A stretch of 64,000 bases of DNA from Selaginella moellendorffii (taxonomy: Eukaryota; Streptophyta; Lycopodiopsida; Selaginellales; Selaginellaceae), in NCBI RefSeq assembly GCF_000143415.4, contig NW_003314265.1, positions 2,088,777 to 2,152,776 on the forward strand. Direction: 5' to 3'. Positions 34,205 to 46,430 of this stretch are shown in pieces. The stretch's first letter is position 1. Every line of letters starts with the position of its first letter. The notes under the pieces are model-generated. The model was not told where the DNA came from and made no database searches. It saw nothing but the letters and a program-made list of their open reading frames with translations. Both the position numbers and the translations under genes were made by a program.

Positions 34205-35939
34205 TCACGCGAGTATGTTCAAGGCACTGTCACCATGCTTGGACTCGCACAACCTTCCAAAGAAGCCACAGCATGCGTGCGCAGCTTTAATGAGTATGTT
34301 CCTCTTCTTTCTGGCCAGCTTCTCCTGCTGCTTTTGCTTGATGCTCTCGTGCAAATAATCGAAGATCGCCTGCGACAAACAAAAACGAAAACGAAAAAGA
34401 AAAAATCAAACTTTCCGCGAGAAAAAGAGAGAGAGAAAAAAAACAAATGCCATCCACATACCTGATTGCCTTTCTGCGTGACTTGCAGCGGCGGCACCCT
34501 CCACGGATTCCCCTCGAGCCGCAGCTTCCGCAAGTTCTCGAGCTGGACAAACGAGTCGGGCAGCTCCAGGATGCTGTTGTAGCTGATGTCGAGCTCCTCC
34601 AGCTGGTGGAGGTTGCCGATCTTGTATGGCAGGAACCGCAGCGCATGGAAGTTGGACGAGATGTCAAGCTTCCGGAGCGTGGTGACGAAGCACAGGCTCT
34701 CGGGCACGGACTCGAGCTGGTTGAAGTGCACGTCCAGCTCCGCCAGGCTCGTCAGGTACGCCATGGTGCTCGGCAAGCTTTTCAAGCAGTTGAGATGGAC
34801 CGAGAGTATCCGCAGGTTGCCGAGGTAGCCCACCGCCTCGGGGAGAGCTTTCAGCTGGTTGAAGTCGGCCCGGAGCTCCTCCAGAGACTCGCAGTTGCCG
34901 ATCGTCCACGGCAGCTCCTCGATGCCGTTCTTCTCGATGTTGAGCTGCTTGAGCGACGTGAGGCGGCCGATCGTGTCCGGCAGCGCCGTCAGCTGGTTGG
35001 ACTGGAGGTCGAGCACGGTGAGCTGCGAGAGCTCGCCGATGCTATCCGGGAGCTTGACGATCCGGTTGCCCGACAGCTCCAGCACTCTCAAGTTGCTCAG
35101 CTGGCTGATGGAGTCGTCCAGCAGGATGTTCTCGCGGACAAACATGTCCACCGCCACCAGGCTCTCGGCCCCGCTCTCGGCGGCCGCCTGGATCATCGCC
35201 AGCAGCCTGGGCGGGCACTGGAGCGTCGCCGCCTGCCCGTCCTCGGCGATGGTTGACAAGGTCTTGGGCGCTACGAGAAAACTAAAAGTCAACGTGGGAT
35301 TGTTCTCTCTGCGTTTTTTTCCTTTTCTTCCTCTCGTCGTGAAAGAGTTAAAGAAGTACCTGATCCAGAGACATCGGGAGTGAATGTCTGTGCGTTGTCG
35401 GGGTGATAGCCACCGTAATGGTTTTGCTCCATCGTCGCCATAGCTGGCTTCCTCGTTGGCTCCAAGCTGGCGGCGGCGTAGAACCTCTGCCCGTTGGCCA
35501 CCACGTCGTCGGAGAACTCACCCGAGCTGGAGCTGTCGATGCCATTGAGCACCGAGGTGGCGCCGCCGCCGTTGGCCATGGATCCCGCGTCCGTGCCGCC
35601 GCTCGCTGCCGCTACCTTCTGGAAAAGTTGGTGGTGCCGCTGGTGCCGCTCCTCGAGCTCGATCACCGCCAGCCACGGCCGCTTGTGCTCCTCCACTTGC
35701 ATTCGAAGCACGTCCTCGCGCATCTCCTGGAGCGCCCGGAACGCCGGCTGTGGAACACCCTCGGGCCGCCGCTCCCGCACGAGCTCCTCGAGCCGCGACG
35801 CCAGGATGTGCTCCGCCCGCGCCACCGCTGCCAGCGCCGCCTCGTACTGCTCCCGAGTCGGGCGGAGCGGCAGCAAGCTCTGCTGGATCATCACCATCTC
35901 GTGAACTACATCCTCTACGCATTCTACTCCTGGACCCAT
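34205..35939 (-). CDS. PIRL: plant intracellular Ras-group-related LRR protein (3 exons)
   Basis: Exons 35939-35360, 35270-34462 and 34369-34205 give 517 aa. The N-terminal 190 residues are charged and helix-rich (EDVVHEMVMIQQSLLPLRPT), then a Ser/Gly-rich linker. Exon 2 carries about ten leucine-rich repeats of about 23 residues with the Ras-group pattern, for example LRVLELSGNRIVKLPDSIG, LTVLDLQSNQLTALPDTIG and LEELDISYNSILELPDSF, then the PIRL-type EGNPWRVPP cap. Exon 3 ends with a basic tail (YLHESIKQKQQEKLARKKRN). PIRLs are cytosolic plant proteins related to animal SHOC2-like LRR proteins; several act in gametophyte development. It starts at an ATG giving the family-like N-terminus. Confidence 0.95.
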
Positions 35940-37529
35940 CCTGCTCTAGAGCTCTGCTCGTAAAACTCTTCCCAAATCCCACCCGGCCTGGAACGAATGA
36001 CTGGAAGAACAAGAAGAAGAAGAAAGAATCTCCTCTCACTCACTCAATTCGCTGTCTGCTACGCCACTACTGCTACACTACTTAGTCGTAGTTCTAGTTC
36101 TAGTTCTACTGATACTTCTAGAATCTCCTTCGTCCTCATTCTTACCCAGATAGATGAGATCATAGCTCCGGAAGGTCAGGGCATGGCCAGGCAGGAATTA
36201 AAAACAGCGAGGTGGAAAAATAAAGTTGTCCACAGGAGAGATGTCGCTGTTCCCATCTGGATCGCCAATATCCATGGCACAGCACACACAACGCAACACA
36301 CAGCACACTCACTGCCAGAGGAGGGGGCAAAGAAAGAGGAAAGAGCTCCAGTCGGGGAGAAACCAGCTCGCGCAGAGCAATGAATGCTCGAATCAGTGGC
36401 AAGTTGGAATTCACGGATTTTCCCACAAAGTAGAAGGCAAAGTCAAAAAAATATAAAGAGAGAAAGAAGAAAAGAAGAACACACCGAAGAAGAATCGTTG
36501 GGCCTGCTTGCGCGGCTTCGCTCGCGCTTCTCTGGAACGACCCTTGCAAATGGGGAAAGAATGTAAAGAGGGGAAAGGAAAATATCACAGCGAGCGCCTG
36601 ACAACAACACTATACTGAATGACAAATCGCTAAGAAAGGAAAGAAAGAAAAAAGAAAACTATAAGAACAAAAACAAAACACGAAGCAAGTTACTGTCGTC
36701 GCTACTGTCGCTGCGACTGTGCCGAGGAGGCCGGAAAAATGCGACCCATCTGATGCCGGAGACATGTATGGAGGGACCGTTCATCACTCTCTCGCTCTCT
36801 CTTCCAAGACAAAATAAAAGCAAAAGAAGAGAGAGAGAGAGAGAGAGAGAGGTGAGAGAGAAGAGAGCGCGAAGATCACACGCCAATGCGACACAAACAA
36901 CGCACACGGGACAAAAAAGGAGGAAGAAAAAAAAGACCCACTCACATACAAACGCGACGCACAATGGCGACGATGGCGCGTCTTCTTTCTTTCCCTCCAC
37001 CGCTAACGATTAACGATGACCTAGACGAGGGTAGGATATTCCGTCAACCCTATCCATCCATAATCGCCGCCGGTACTTTGCTTAGCGACATTTGGACATT
37101 TTGGACGAGGGTGTTGAATGTTTCCACGTAAATAATTTCGAGACGATGGTTCTTCCGTGGAATGCATAGATTGATTTTTTTCCAAAAGTTGGGAGTAGGC
37201 CGGAGGAGGTTGACGAAAGTAGGTGTGAGAGAAGATCTCACTTTTTGTGCATATCAATCCAGCAAACTCCCCGCGCGCGCGCGCGCGCCACACAACGCTT
37301 TTGCATGGAGAATGCGAGAGCGCGTGTGTGTTCCTCTGTGAAAGCGCCGTGTCAACCACCAGCGCCCACATTTTCTCCTCCCAATCCCAATCTTCGCTAG
37401 CACAAAACTGCGCGTGTCAATCACAATAATGTACACTTACTCGATCTCCTCGTCCACGTCTGTCCTTTTTTCTTTTTCTTCTTCTTCTTCGATCGCCTGT
37501 TTGATGGATAGAGCAAGCGCGCGCGCGCG
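35940..37529. other. PIRL upstream region with microsatellites
   Basis: No gene is recognised. It contains a GA microsatellite (about 36827-36853) in a long purine-rich leader-like region, CG runs at about 37268-37288 and 37517-37530, and a TTC run at about 37477-37490. Presumably the promoter and 5' leader of PIRL. Confidence 0.55.
36827..36853. repeat. GA dinucleotide microsatellite
   Basis: Uninterrupted (GA)n of about 27 bp, followed by imperfect GA repeats to about 36868. Confidence 0.9.
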
Positions 37530-39351
37530 CTAGTTTGGCCTTGGAGCGATGCCTCTCTCCTGCGACCATATCGCGTCAATCGCTGGGAGCTCGTAAACAT
37601 CCCACTGCAGAGAGAGGGAGAAATCTGGGAGCTCCGGAAGCTTGCTGTTTGGTAGCAGCTGTGAAGGATTAGAGCCGGAAGGTTGGAAATGGATATACCT
37701 GTGTTTCTGGCTCACGCCTTTGGTGGTGGTGATCCCAGCCCGGCTTGCAGCGTCCGGGATTTTTTGCGATAAGCTTTTCATTGCACCCCATACTGGAGAT
37801 TTCCTGTGACGAGCCGAGTTGAATTCGGAGGTGTGTGAGTGCACAAAACTTACTTTGTCACCGGGGACGCAGCACTGAAATCTCTGCACAGTGTCCGGCT
37901 TTCAGCGAGGAACGCTTCGGCGGCTTGCAAAGAAGCGGCTGCTTTGCTTTTATCCGGCCCCTCCTCCAAAACCAGGCCGTGATAGTAATAAGCTGCGGCC
38001 TGTGCACGAAAGGAAGTTGCCATCTTGACTTTCGAATGCTTGTTTGAAGCTACTTCGTACCTTTGCCGAGGCACGTTTCCATTTTAGAAATAATACATGC
38101 TTTTCTCCCCAGTTGTTCTGCAAGCGGACTCGTTGAAGTCCCTCAAAGGCCTGTGCAGATCGTCAACGCACCTCATATGAGTGGAATCACATACTTATTA
38201 CCATTTGCCAATACTTTACTGCCTCGCATGCTATTCTGCGCTTCACTGCCAATGTTGCTTTTAGATTGTCAATGGCCAGGCCCAGTTGAATCTCGAGAGT
38301 CTGCAAAGTTCATATACAAGTCAAAAGTTAAGCTCCGAGAACACCACTCAAGTGAGATACTCTTTAGTACTTGTCCCAATGCTTGCAACTGCAAGGATTT
38401 CAGTAACTCCTCTTGTACGTCAGCCGGGAATTTCGTCCTACAAATGAAACTTACGTACACGCTTAAGATAAAAGGGAGAGTTCTTACTTCAAGTCCTCGG
38501 GAACATTTGGATACACGCGCTCAACGCAGTAATCCAGAATCCGGGCGGCTTCTAGGAGCATCTCCACTGCAGCCTTCCTTCCTGAACAACACTTGCAAAG
38601 TTCTGAGATCGCCAGCCACACTTGATATCTTTACCATCATTCGGTCTAAGTCGCTGGTCTTCAGAGCTTGGTTTAGGCGTGAGCGTGAGATTGGCCTCTA
38701 AAAGCGAAAGCATAGCGAGGAGATGCAGCACCGAAAGGAGCTCATAGTACACGCTAGGCACGACGCTCTCCTGGTAAAAAAAGACAAGCATTTAGTATTA
38801 TAAACGACCAATTCATCCTCGTGCGCAGTACCTTGATCTCGTCTTCCTGGTTGCTCCAGCAAAACTCTAAACAATTGCTCAGGCTGCCTTCCTCTCCTAA
38901 AGCTAAAATCAAGAGTCAGAGGTCACAGAACAGATTCTTCACGAAAAAAAAGTTTAGTTACGTACCTTCTGTCGTGGTCATCCCTTGTAATGCAGATAGA
39001 TAATTCTCGAGAGCGCTCCGAAGCTCATAAATACTACTTGTTTCTGTCAAAAGGGGGAAATAATAAATATTTAGAACCCACCAGCGAAGGACAAGATCTT
39101 CCACCGCACGTACCTGACGCTTTGTTGTTTGCTTTCGCGATCTTGCATGCGTTCTCGGCAGCAGCCACCACTTTGGATCTTAAAGCTGCCAGTCTTCCAA
39201 TTAGAGCGCTGGAGTAGTGCTCCCTGACAAGCGAATTCCCGAAATCCACCTTTCGAGGCAACCGGAGACCCGGGAAGAACACATACACTTCACCGAGAGT
39301 CGTCGACAGCGTAGCGTGCTCGTCTTGTGTTTTCGAGAGAGCGCATCCCAT
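37530..39351 (-). CDS. BRO1-domain protein (10 exons)
   Basis: Exons (minus) are 39351-39114, 39043-38966, 38896-38832, 38770-38635, 38581-38488, 38437-38371, 38300-38202, 38150-38061, 37999-37854 and 37803-37530. All phases agree and give 428 aa, the length of plant BROX-like proteins. It begins MGCALSK, a likely N-myristoylation (Gly2) and acylation (Cys3) signal for membrane attachment. BRO1-fold landmarks are ELLSVLHLLAMLSLLEANL, LQLQALGQ, LEIQLGLAIDNLKATLAVKR, NNWGEKHVLFLKWKRASAKA, AAYYYHGLVLEEGPDKSKAA and MKSLSQKIPDAASR. BRO1 domains bind ESCRT-III-type partners in endosomal sorting; the role of the plant BROX-like group is little known. Introns are mostly 40-110 nt. Confidence 0.93.
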
Positions 39352-40140
39352 TTTTTTTTTCCTTCACTCAACCCAAGGGAGAACGAGAGCGAAGGAGAGA
39401 GAGAGGGAGGGAGAGGGAAATCAAGGAATCTGAATCGATCTTCCTAAGAACCAGCGCTTAACGCGATCTGGACGAGCTAGTGCGAATTATCGCCGCCCCA
39501 AGATGGATCTCCTACCGCTCCTGTGTTATTTCCTCGTCGATCGTCAAATTCGAGCAAGACTGTGCCATACTCTGGGACGATTTACCAGGAATCGGAATCG
39601 AGCGTGCTGCGGTGTAGAGCCTAAGCGATCGAACCAGGCGCCCCGGCCGATAAAACCCTAGCGCGATAGCTCCTTCCTCCGCTCCGGCATTTGATCGAAG
39701 GATGCTCTGAGCGTGGAGAGCTTAGTGAATGGAAATGTGGGGCAGCTCACAACTGCAATGGAGTAGAGCCTCGTGTCCGGAAAAAATGATTTTGGTGGGG
39801 GTTCGAATCTGGGCCCCAGACGCGTTCTAATCTCCCCGCCATCGGACGGTCTGCGCGAGAGGGAGCCTCCACAACGAAACAATTGATTTAATCGTAGAGA
39901 TATTTAATGTAATGTGTGGTTGATCTAATCTCTGGGCCTTGTGTGTTGATTTAATCCTTTCATGACGTGCTTGATGTAGAGAAGCGCAAGCGAAACAGCA
40001 CTTCCATGCCACCACGCCAAAATTCGATATTGACCGCAAGGAGAAAAGGGAATCAATCAATCACGAACAAGCAACGTCCAAGGAGTGATCTTGATCCGGG
40101 GAATATTCCTAATAATTAGATGTCACCGACCAGTGCGCTC
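39352..40140. other. BRO1 gene upstream region and intergenic DNA
   Basis: A purine/pyrimidine-biased leader (39352-39425) with a T-run and GAGAG repeats. A telo-box-like AAACCCTA lies at about 39653. No gene is seen. The short frame at 39658-39882 has no family resemblance. Confidence 0.5.
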
Positions 40141-40189
40141 GGATTCCACTATAGTTTCGCTGATGCGCGGAGAAAAAGCGGAGGGAAGA

Positions 40190-40960
40190 TTCGCTTCTCG
40201 CCATCGTTGAATTCTCTAGATCGACTAAATCGATTCGACCCCCAGATCGATTTACCACGTCACAACACTGTGTGGTTGTGAGACCACACCACCGACCAAT
40301 CCCCGATCGCGACAAGCTCTGCCGCTTTTGGAAATATCTATGGGCGGCGTATATGGTAAAACACCTTTTTAGTTTAAAGAAGAATCCCTAAAAGGAGAAA
40401 TACCCTAAGACGGAAGAACCCTAAACTAAACTGGTCCGCTGCATTCTTCCTTCCACGCCCGCGACGTAATCCATGCCCATCGCCCGCGCGCGCGCGCTGC
40501 AAGTCGAGAATCTATCGGCGTCGCGCAGCGATCGAGCCTTGCATTGCGTCGTCCCAGGCGATGATCAGGAGGCGGATCATCGGATTTGCGTCGACGATGA
40601 TCCAGATCGATGGAGTCATTGCCGTACCGCGCGAGCGCGGCGTAGGGCTCGCCATCTTCCTCAGGAAGAAATCCCCCCGGCCCGGAGCCTGGCCGTTGAG
40701 CCGAGGGCGTGAACAGGATGATCGAAGCTCTGCCACAGCGGCAAGCCATCGGCGGACTCGAGAATGAGGTTCCCGGAATCGTCCAGCGTCATGCCCCGAT
40801 TCCTGACCTCCACAGCCCGTGTGAGGGCGCGATCCTGGAGCTCGGGCTCGATGGCAACCTCGTCCTCCGGCCGGAGGCGCTGTCAATCATCGCAGAGGGG
40901 AGAAGTGGATGGATCGTTGATCCACCGCGCCCCAAGCGCCAAGCAATATAACTTTTTGCT
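40190..40960 (-). pseudogene. Lectin receptor-like kinase fragment (copy 1)
   Basis: On the minus strand, pieces of a bulb-type lectin domain of G-type lectin receptor kinases are visible: MTLDDSGNLILESADGLPLW then QSFDHP. The frame breaks afterwards and no kinase domain follows. 40190-40430 is shared flank (copy at 56665-56850). The copy at 56860-57410 keeps more of the upstream part. Confidence 0.75.
40268..40290. repeat. 23-bp hairpin-forming indel relative to the second copy
   Basis: GTGTGGT and ACCACAC form a perfect 7-bp stem around a 6-nt loop. The whole 23 bp is absent at the matching site in the copy near 56737. Confidence 0.8.
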
Positions 40961-41029
40961 ATAATAATGTATGATTTTCGGGCGGCATAAGACCATGGAG
41001 GTTTACTCACTCACTTGAACCTGCAATGT

Positions 41030-42310
41030 GCTCTTAGCTCCTCCACTCTGTAAAGATTAATGGCCGGTGTGTTATCGCTTGATTCTCCAGAAGGCTGGGG
41101 GGGGGGGTTCCTCTGGCTCCATGGAATTTGTTGAGGAAAATTGCGCTCCCCGGTGCAAATAGCTGACATCACAGAATTCAAAATTCGTAAACTTGGGTCC
41201 ATTTCAATTTGCTGGCATTTTGTAGTAATGAACAGATTATACCAGATAAAATGCTGAATGTTATTTTAAGCTCCACTGTAATTCTGAAGAACCCTAAAAT
41301 CATGGCGACCCGCTCGAGTTGACTGGCGAAATCCTGTGTCGTTCAAGAATCTAAGCGAAAAAACCACCAAACATAATCCATCACCTCCCAGAACTAAAAG
41401 AACTTTAACCATCCGCATTATCGTTCGACTACCCCCATCTGATGGGTTATAAGAAGCTTGTTTATTGTTGTGGAAGTTTCATATAGACAAAGGTGATCAA
41501 GCTCTGGTAAGAGAGGACCAAGTTTACACCATGTCATCAGCTACTTTTGCAAGATCTTGGACACTAGGACTATCGTATCCAATATATTCCCTTCATATGA
41601 AAGAATGTATCAGTGTGCTAGAGTAAGAAAAAAAATTGTATTTCTACATGTAATGTTGATATTATATAAAAAAAACTATATCAGTGGGCTTGCTGCGTAA
41701 GGTAGGACTAGTAATATAACATCCTAGTGAATCCAACTCACCAACAAGTTGTATCTTGTAATTCATTCAGCGTCCTCTTGCATATTTCCATCCTTTAAAA
41801 TGTAAAAAACCATTAACCAGCATATACCTTAAATATATTAAATTAAGTGATTATAAAACAATATTGCTACATATAGCATAGAAAATTTTTGTTTTTAGAG
41901 AACATGAACAGCAAGGTTCATATATTCTAAGTCCCTTTGAATTCTAAGTCCCTTTGTGGGGCATCTAATGCTGAGATAAGCATCATGTCAAGAAAAAAGA
42001 ATTGTTCACAAAACCAAGAGCTAAAGACTTGTTTGAAGATCTTTAGCATACAAGAGCACAAGCATGGAATTTCTTATCAAAGGTTACTTTCATGCATATG
42101 AGCATAAACCACTCTTGAGTTCACAATGAAAAGTTGAGTTTCTGAGCTAAACAATTGTACTTTAATACATCATTATAAATATATAAAAATTAAGGTTCAT
42201 GGCAAACTTAACTTTATACTATATTTTAACATCTCTACACTTAAAAATGTTTGAGGAACCTTCAGACTCTGAATCTCTTCTACTTTTCAAAGTTCAAAGT
42301 TAGGGAATGA
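41030..42310 (+). repeat. Duplicated segment (copies at 57460-58870 and, inverted, 21662-22565)
   Basis: Shares GCTAGAGTAAG, GGACTAGTAATATAACA, CATCATGTCAAGAAAAAAGA and GACTCTGAATCTCTTC with the other copies. The G-tract at 41096-41107 is missing from the 57.5-kb copy. No gene is recognised. Confidence 0.8.
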
Positions 42311-42705
42311 TTGTCTACAATCATACTTAGGCCACCTTCTGGTCACTATAGTCCTTCTCTTAGGGTTTATTAAACTTTGGTTCTCCCTCTAAATCCACCA
42401 TGTTAAATATTCTTTCAAAATATTTTTGCCCCATTCATCAGCCATGAAATTAAATTGGGCTCCTAATGTTAAGATTTTATCCATTACACTCTAAACCAAT
42501 TGGTTAAAGGAGTGATCATTTTATTGTAAAGCCTTTTTTTTTCTTATTATCCTGACTTAGTGCTTAATCCCACTACTAAGATGCTTAAGAACTTTCCCTT
42601 TTTGCCCAAGTACTTAGCTCAAGTTTAGGGTTCATCGTTGATAAAGACTTGGGGTTGGGGTCCATTGATCGGAGCTCCAGGTAGGCCGCTTCGCCTCTCT
42701 CCACC
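42310..42705. other. AT-rich non-coding stretch between duplicated blocks
   Basis: Matches 58860-59230 in direct orientation with more divergence. It includes TTAGGGTTTATTAAACTT. No gene is seen. Confidence 0.5.
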
Positions 42706-42708
42706 CTC

Positions 42709-44060
42709 GCAAGGTAAGTTCGTATAGGTAGGTAGCAATAAGCGAGTAAGACAGAGATTTGGAAAGCGAAGCTGCTTGCAACGAGCTAAGAGGTATGCTA
42801 GAGGCGATCAAGAAATCGTGTTGAAACTCTCAACGTTTGAAGATTGCAACACAAAAGGGAGGCAGTGACGCAACAAACAACTCAAACAAGCAAAGTGCAA
42901 AACAATGGGCAAAGGAACTCTTAAAGCGAAGAGAAACTCACCGATGTGGACAACGCTGTGTGAATACGAACAAAACTAACAATCAAGAACACTTAGTTTC
43001 ATGTTGCCAGGTTCGCGTGTGTTTCGATTTGTTCTAATTTTTTGTCATGAAGAAGCCAAGTGACATGTTGGTGCTACTCAACGACGATAAGAACTGAAAA
43101 ACTCTATGTCACAGCGTGTGCCAAAAAGAAAAATGCTACTAGATTGGAGAGATTTTGTGTCAACGTTTTGGAGAGATTTGTTGTTGCTGTGCTCAACGCA
43201 ATTCCTGCAAGCCAAGAAACAACGCGATCTTCAGAACTTCAATCCAGCTGAAAACGTACATGACAATGACAACAACGATCATGATCCGTCGCTGATCCTT
43301 GGCCGGACCTGTCAACTCTCGGACCTCTCCACCTCGCAAGGTAAGTTCGTTTAGAGCTCTTCTTTGTGGTAGCAATAAGCGAGTAAGATAACGAAACTCG
43401 GAGACAAAAAAGCGAAGCTGCTTGCAACGAGCTAGGATCGAATGATCAACGATAAATGAGAAATTCTCAACGTTTGAAGACATCAGGTTCGCTCTTTCTT
43501 TTCGATTGAGAGTGTCGACAGAGTCAAGAATTTCTATGCTCAACGCATAAGGGAGCCAGTGACACAGTCAAGCTAAGATGATATGCTCATCAAACAACTC
43601 AAACAAGCGAAGTGCAAAACAACGGCCCTAGGAACTCTCAATGCGAAGGGAAGCTTGTGAATATCATTGAAAGTTGACGATACTTAGCTTCAGGTTTGCA
43701 TGTGTTTCAATTTGTTCTAATTTCTTGTCATGAAAAAGACAAGTGAACGTGTTGGTGCTGCTCAACCACGATAAGAACTAAAAAATGCTGTGTTCAAAAA
43801 GAAAAGAGATTTTGTGTCAACGTTTTGGAGAGGCTTTGAGTTATGTTGTTGCTGCACCCAGCGCAAGACCTGCGAGCTGAGAACAATGCGATCTTCAGAA
43901 CTTCAATCCAGCTGAAGACGTACATTGACAGTGGTCCAACCTCAATGAAAACAACGATCATGAAAACTCCAAAGGCAAAGGAATGTGCATAGCGTGAATT
44001 TACAAGAAAAGACGCCTGAATCAACTCATATATTGGTTTGTCTAACTAGGATGTTTGCTG
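42709..44060 (+). repeat. R-repeat array, plus orientation, two units
   Basis: Units begin at CTCGCAAGGTAAGTTCG (about 42707 and 43335), a spacing of about 627 bp. Landmarks in order are AAGCGAAGCTGCTTGCAACG, GAAACTCTCAACG, GGCAGTGAC, TTTTGTCATGAAGAAGCC, GGAGAGATTTTGTGTCAACG, AACTTCAATCCAGCTGAA and GATCATGATCCGTCGCTGAT. The second unit ends differently (GAAAACTCCAAAGG). Confidence 0.85.
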
Positions 44061-44760
44061 TTCAACGAAATGGAAGTCCAAGTTTAAGAGGTTCGTGAGT
44101 TTGTTCTAACCAAAATGTTTGTTCAAAGAACTGGACAACGCCAGGAGAGGCTTCAACCTTCCAGGTCTATGTTCTCTTTAGTTTTCTTTATGGTATCTCT
44201 AACTTCCTTTTGTTTTTGCAACACCATGAGAATGGGACGGTGCCACAGAACAACGTTCCAGGGCCAGCTAACGATGGGTAAATGGAAGTTTACGCTCTAC
44301 ACAAAACGAGAAAACGAGACGATCTACACAAAGCACTCTGTGGTTTCCTTGAAAAGAAATGAATACATTTACAAAGTTGCAAACATTTGTCAAGTAGTTA
44401 TGTCTCTTCAGGCACTAGCTTAGCTGTTGTTTCCGTGGGAATGGCCATTGCCACCGTCACTGACTTACAATTCCATTTATTTAGCAGTAACGTGGATCAT
44501 ACCCAGCGGGACGGGAGCCGGTTTGTGAGCTTTATTCACGAAGTTCACGGATGAATCATCTAATCAATGCTTACTCCCGAGATGCATGGGAAACGGAAGG
44601 AAAATTCGCCCAAGAGCCAAGAACACTGGACGAACTGGAGATAAACAAAGAGAGGCACTCCTGGCTTGAGAATACAAGGTTAAAAATATTTTGCTTCTTG
44701 GTGTTAAGGTTTAACAAGGTGCTTTCTTATAATGTAAAAGTTAGACTACGTGACCCGAAT
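44060..44760. repeat. DEP1-module non-coding part (inverted copy of 19090-19700)
   Basis: Reverse complement of 19090-19700 and near-identical to 60600-61180. A 100-aa frame on the plus strand recurs in both copies but is antisense or chance. Confidence 0.7.
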
Positions 44761-46180
44761 ATGCCAAGGCGCGATTCTTTGTTTGAGTAAGAGCTTGCAA
44801 ACTTTGAGTATCATAAGTGTCCCAAAGGGTGCTTGCTGTCCGCTAGGCAGTGGTGCGTTCCCTGGTCTCTCAAGTATCACAGTGTCCAACATTAGCAACA
44901 CATCTTTCGCTTTTTTTTCCCAGACATTACCAGCTTCTTTAGCAGCAACAGTCCGTGGCGAAGTAATCTGAGAAGGCTCGTCGGCACCCACCGAAAGGAA
45001 GATTTCAGTGCAACTCCGTGCCTCTCGTTTGTTTCTGAAAAGGAATGAGATGCAAGGAGCAAATATAATGAACCAAGTGCGGAAAATCTCACCCTGCGGT
45101 ATCAAAGTAGCCAAAAGTTTGTGTTCCCAAAGATCAACCGCTGCGCTTCCCGGCTCCCACTCGAGTAAATATAGGCCAGAAAGGACCAAGGCGACGACAT
45201 CAACATCGTGCTTTGGCAACTTCTATCAGACCTTCGACTCAGCACAAGGAGAGTGCTTCAGGAACGTCCTGAAAGACTTGGCCTTTGAGTTCACCGTTTT
45301 TGTATCCTGTTCTCCAAATATATCCCTGTGATGCAAAGGATCAAGAAACGTTGATTCAAAACAAGACCAGACCTGGAATTGTTTGAGGGCTGTAACTTTG
45401 CGATCGGCAGCAATCATGCGAGAACGTTACGCTCTGACTTAGGAGCATCACTTGGAGGAATAAGCTGCGTTTGCACGTTTTCTTTAAGAGCCTGCTTGAC
45501 ATAACACGAGAGCTTGATTTCTGCTGCCACCAAAACCAATGAAATCTTGGCTGTTGCCTGAGAAGGTCTAGATCACCTTGAGTCTCCTTCGAATCGTAAG
45601 TGGCTGAGAGGTGTTTTCCCTCATTGTCATGTGCATAGGGAAACAAACGTCCGTCACGAACGATACACACGAGAAAAACATTTGATAAAAGCCCGCATAA
45701 ATAGACAGCATTTCTTGCGGGATAGTTTTTCCTTGGAGCTGCAAAGCTGAGTTTCTTCACTGGTCCATACAAGCGGTCTGTATGGTCGAGGCCAAACTGG
45801 CGAAGCTTAAGTGCGGCATCAAAATGGTAATGGTAGCATTCTGCCTTCTTCGCAAAAGATTAAGAGTCAAGCTGGCAAAAATACTATCACCTGAGTTTTA
45901 GCACAGAACCACGAGTCACCCCAAACGTAAATCCCATGGTTTCTCACTAACACTGCCGTCGTTCGTGGATAAGCGGCACTCTTCCAGCAAAACGCGAATA
46001 AGAAAGACATCAGTGAGAAACGAACCAGCTTTTACTCACGGCTGCTGCTAAAGAATCCGTGAGCTCATATTCATACGCAGAGTTTTCGAGCTAGTGGTAG
46101 TAACCATGCCCTTTGATTCCTTTGATCATCTCCATGTCCACGACGGTGCGATGTATCGCCGGCTGAGATCCAGAAGCCAA
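44760..46180 (-). pseudogene. DEP1: DEP1 pseudogene, copy 2
   Basis: Minus-strand counterpart of 17640-19090 with the same exon fragments: MEMIKGIKGHGYYH then a stop, a deletion taking out the VVPII part before [49 protein letters not shown], and the RPGNAPLPSGQQAPFGTL end. It carries indels different from copy 1, so the copies decayed independently after sharing the stop after GHGYYH. Confidence 0.85.
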
Positions 46181-46430
46181 CAGCAGCACGGAAGAGCCAT
46201 CCAGCAGGCTGTCCGATCAGCACGATTCCTCGTCCCCTCCCGCTAGCGACGAGTAATTAAGTTTCGTTTTGGAGAACTTCCTCTTTTTGTCCTGCCTATA
46301 TATAGTGATACTTAGCTTACGTTTAGGGTTCATCGTTGATGAACGATGAAGGGCTAGGGCGGTGGATGCCGCGGACGGGATGTCTTGGCCTTCCACTATT
46401 GATCGGAGCTCCAGCTTCTCTCTCCACTCT
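46180..46430. repeat. Junction between DEP1 fragment and R array
   Basis: Contains ACGTTTAGGGTTCATCGTTGATG and GGTGGATGCCGCGGACGGGA, recurring near 62775-62870 and, inverted, near 17400-17450. Confidence 0.6.

Noticed and set aside
34447-35256. 269-residue open frame on the plus strand
   Set aside because: Antisense of the PIRL leucine-rich repeats; the Leu/Glu/Val periodicity is the mirror of the repeats.
39790-39812. GGTTCGAATC, tRNA T-loop-like
   Set aside because: The surrounding stem does not pair properly and no D-arm, anticodon arm or acceptor stem can be drawn.
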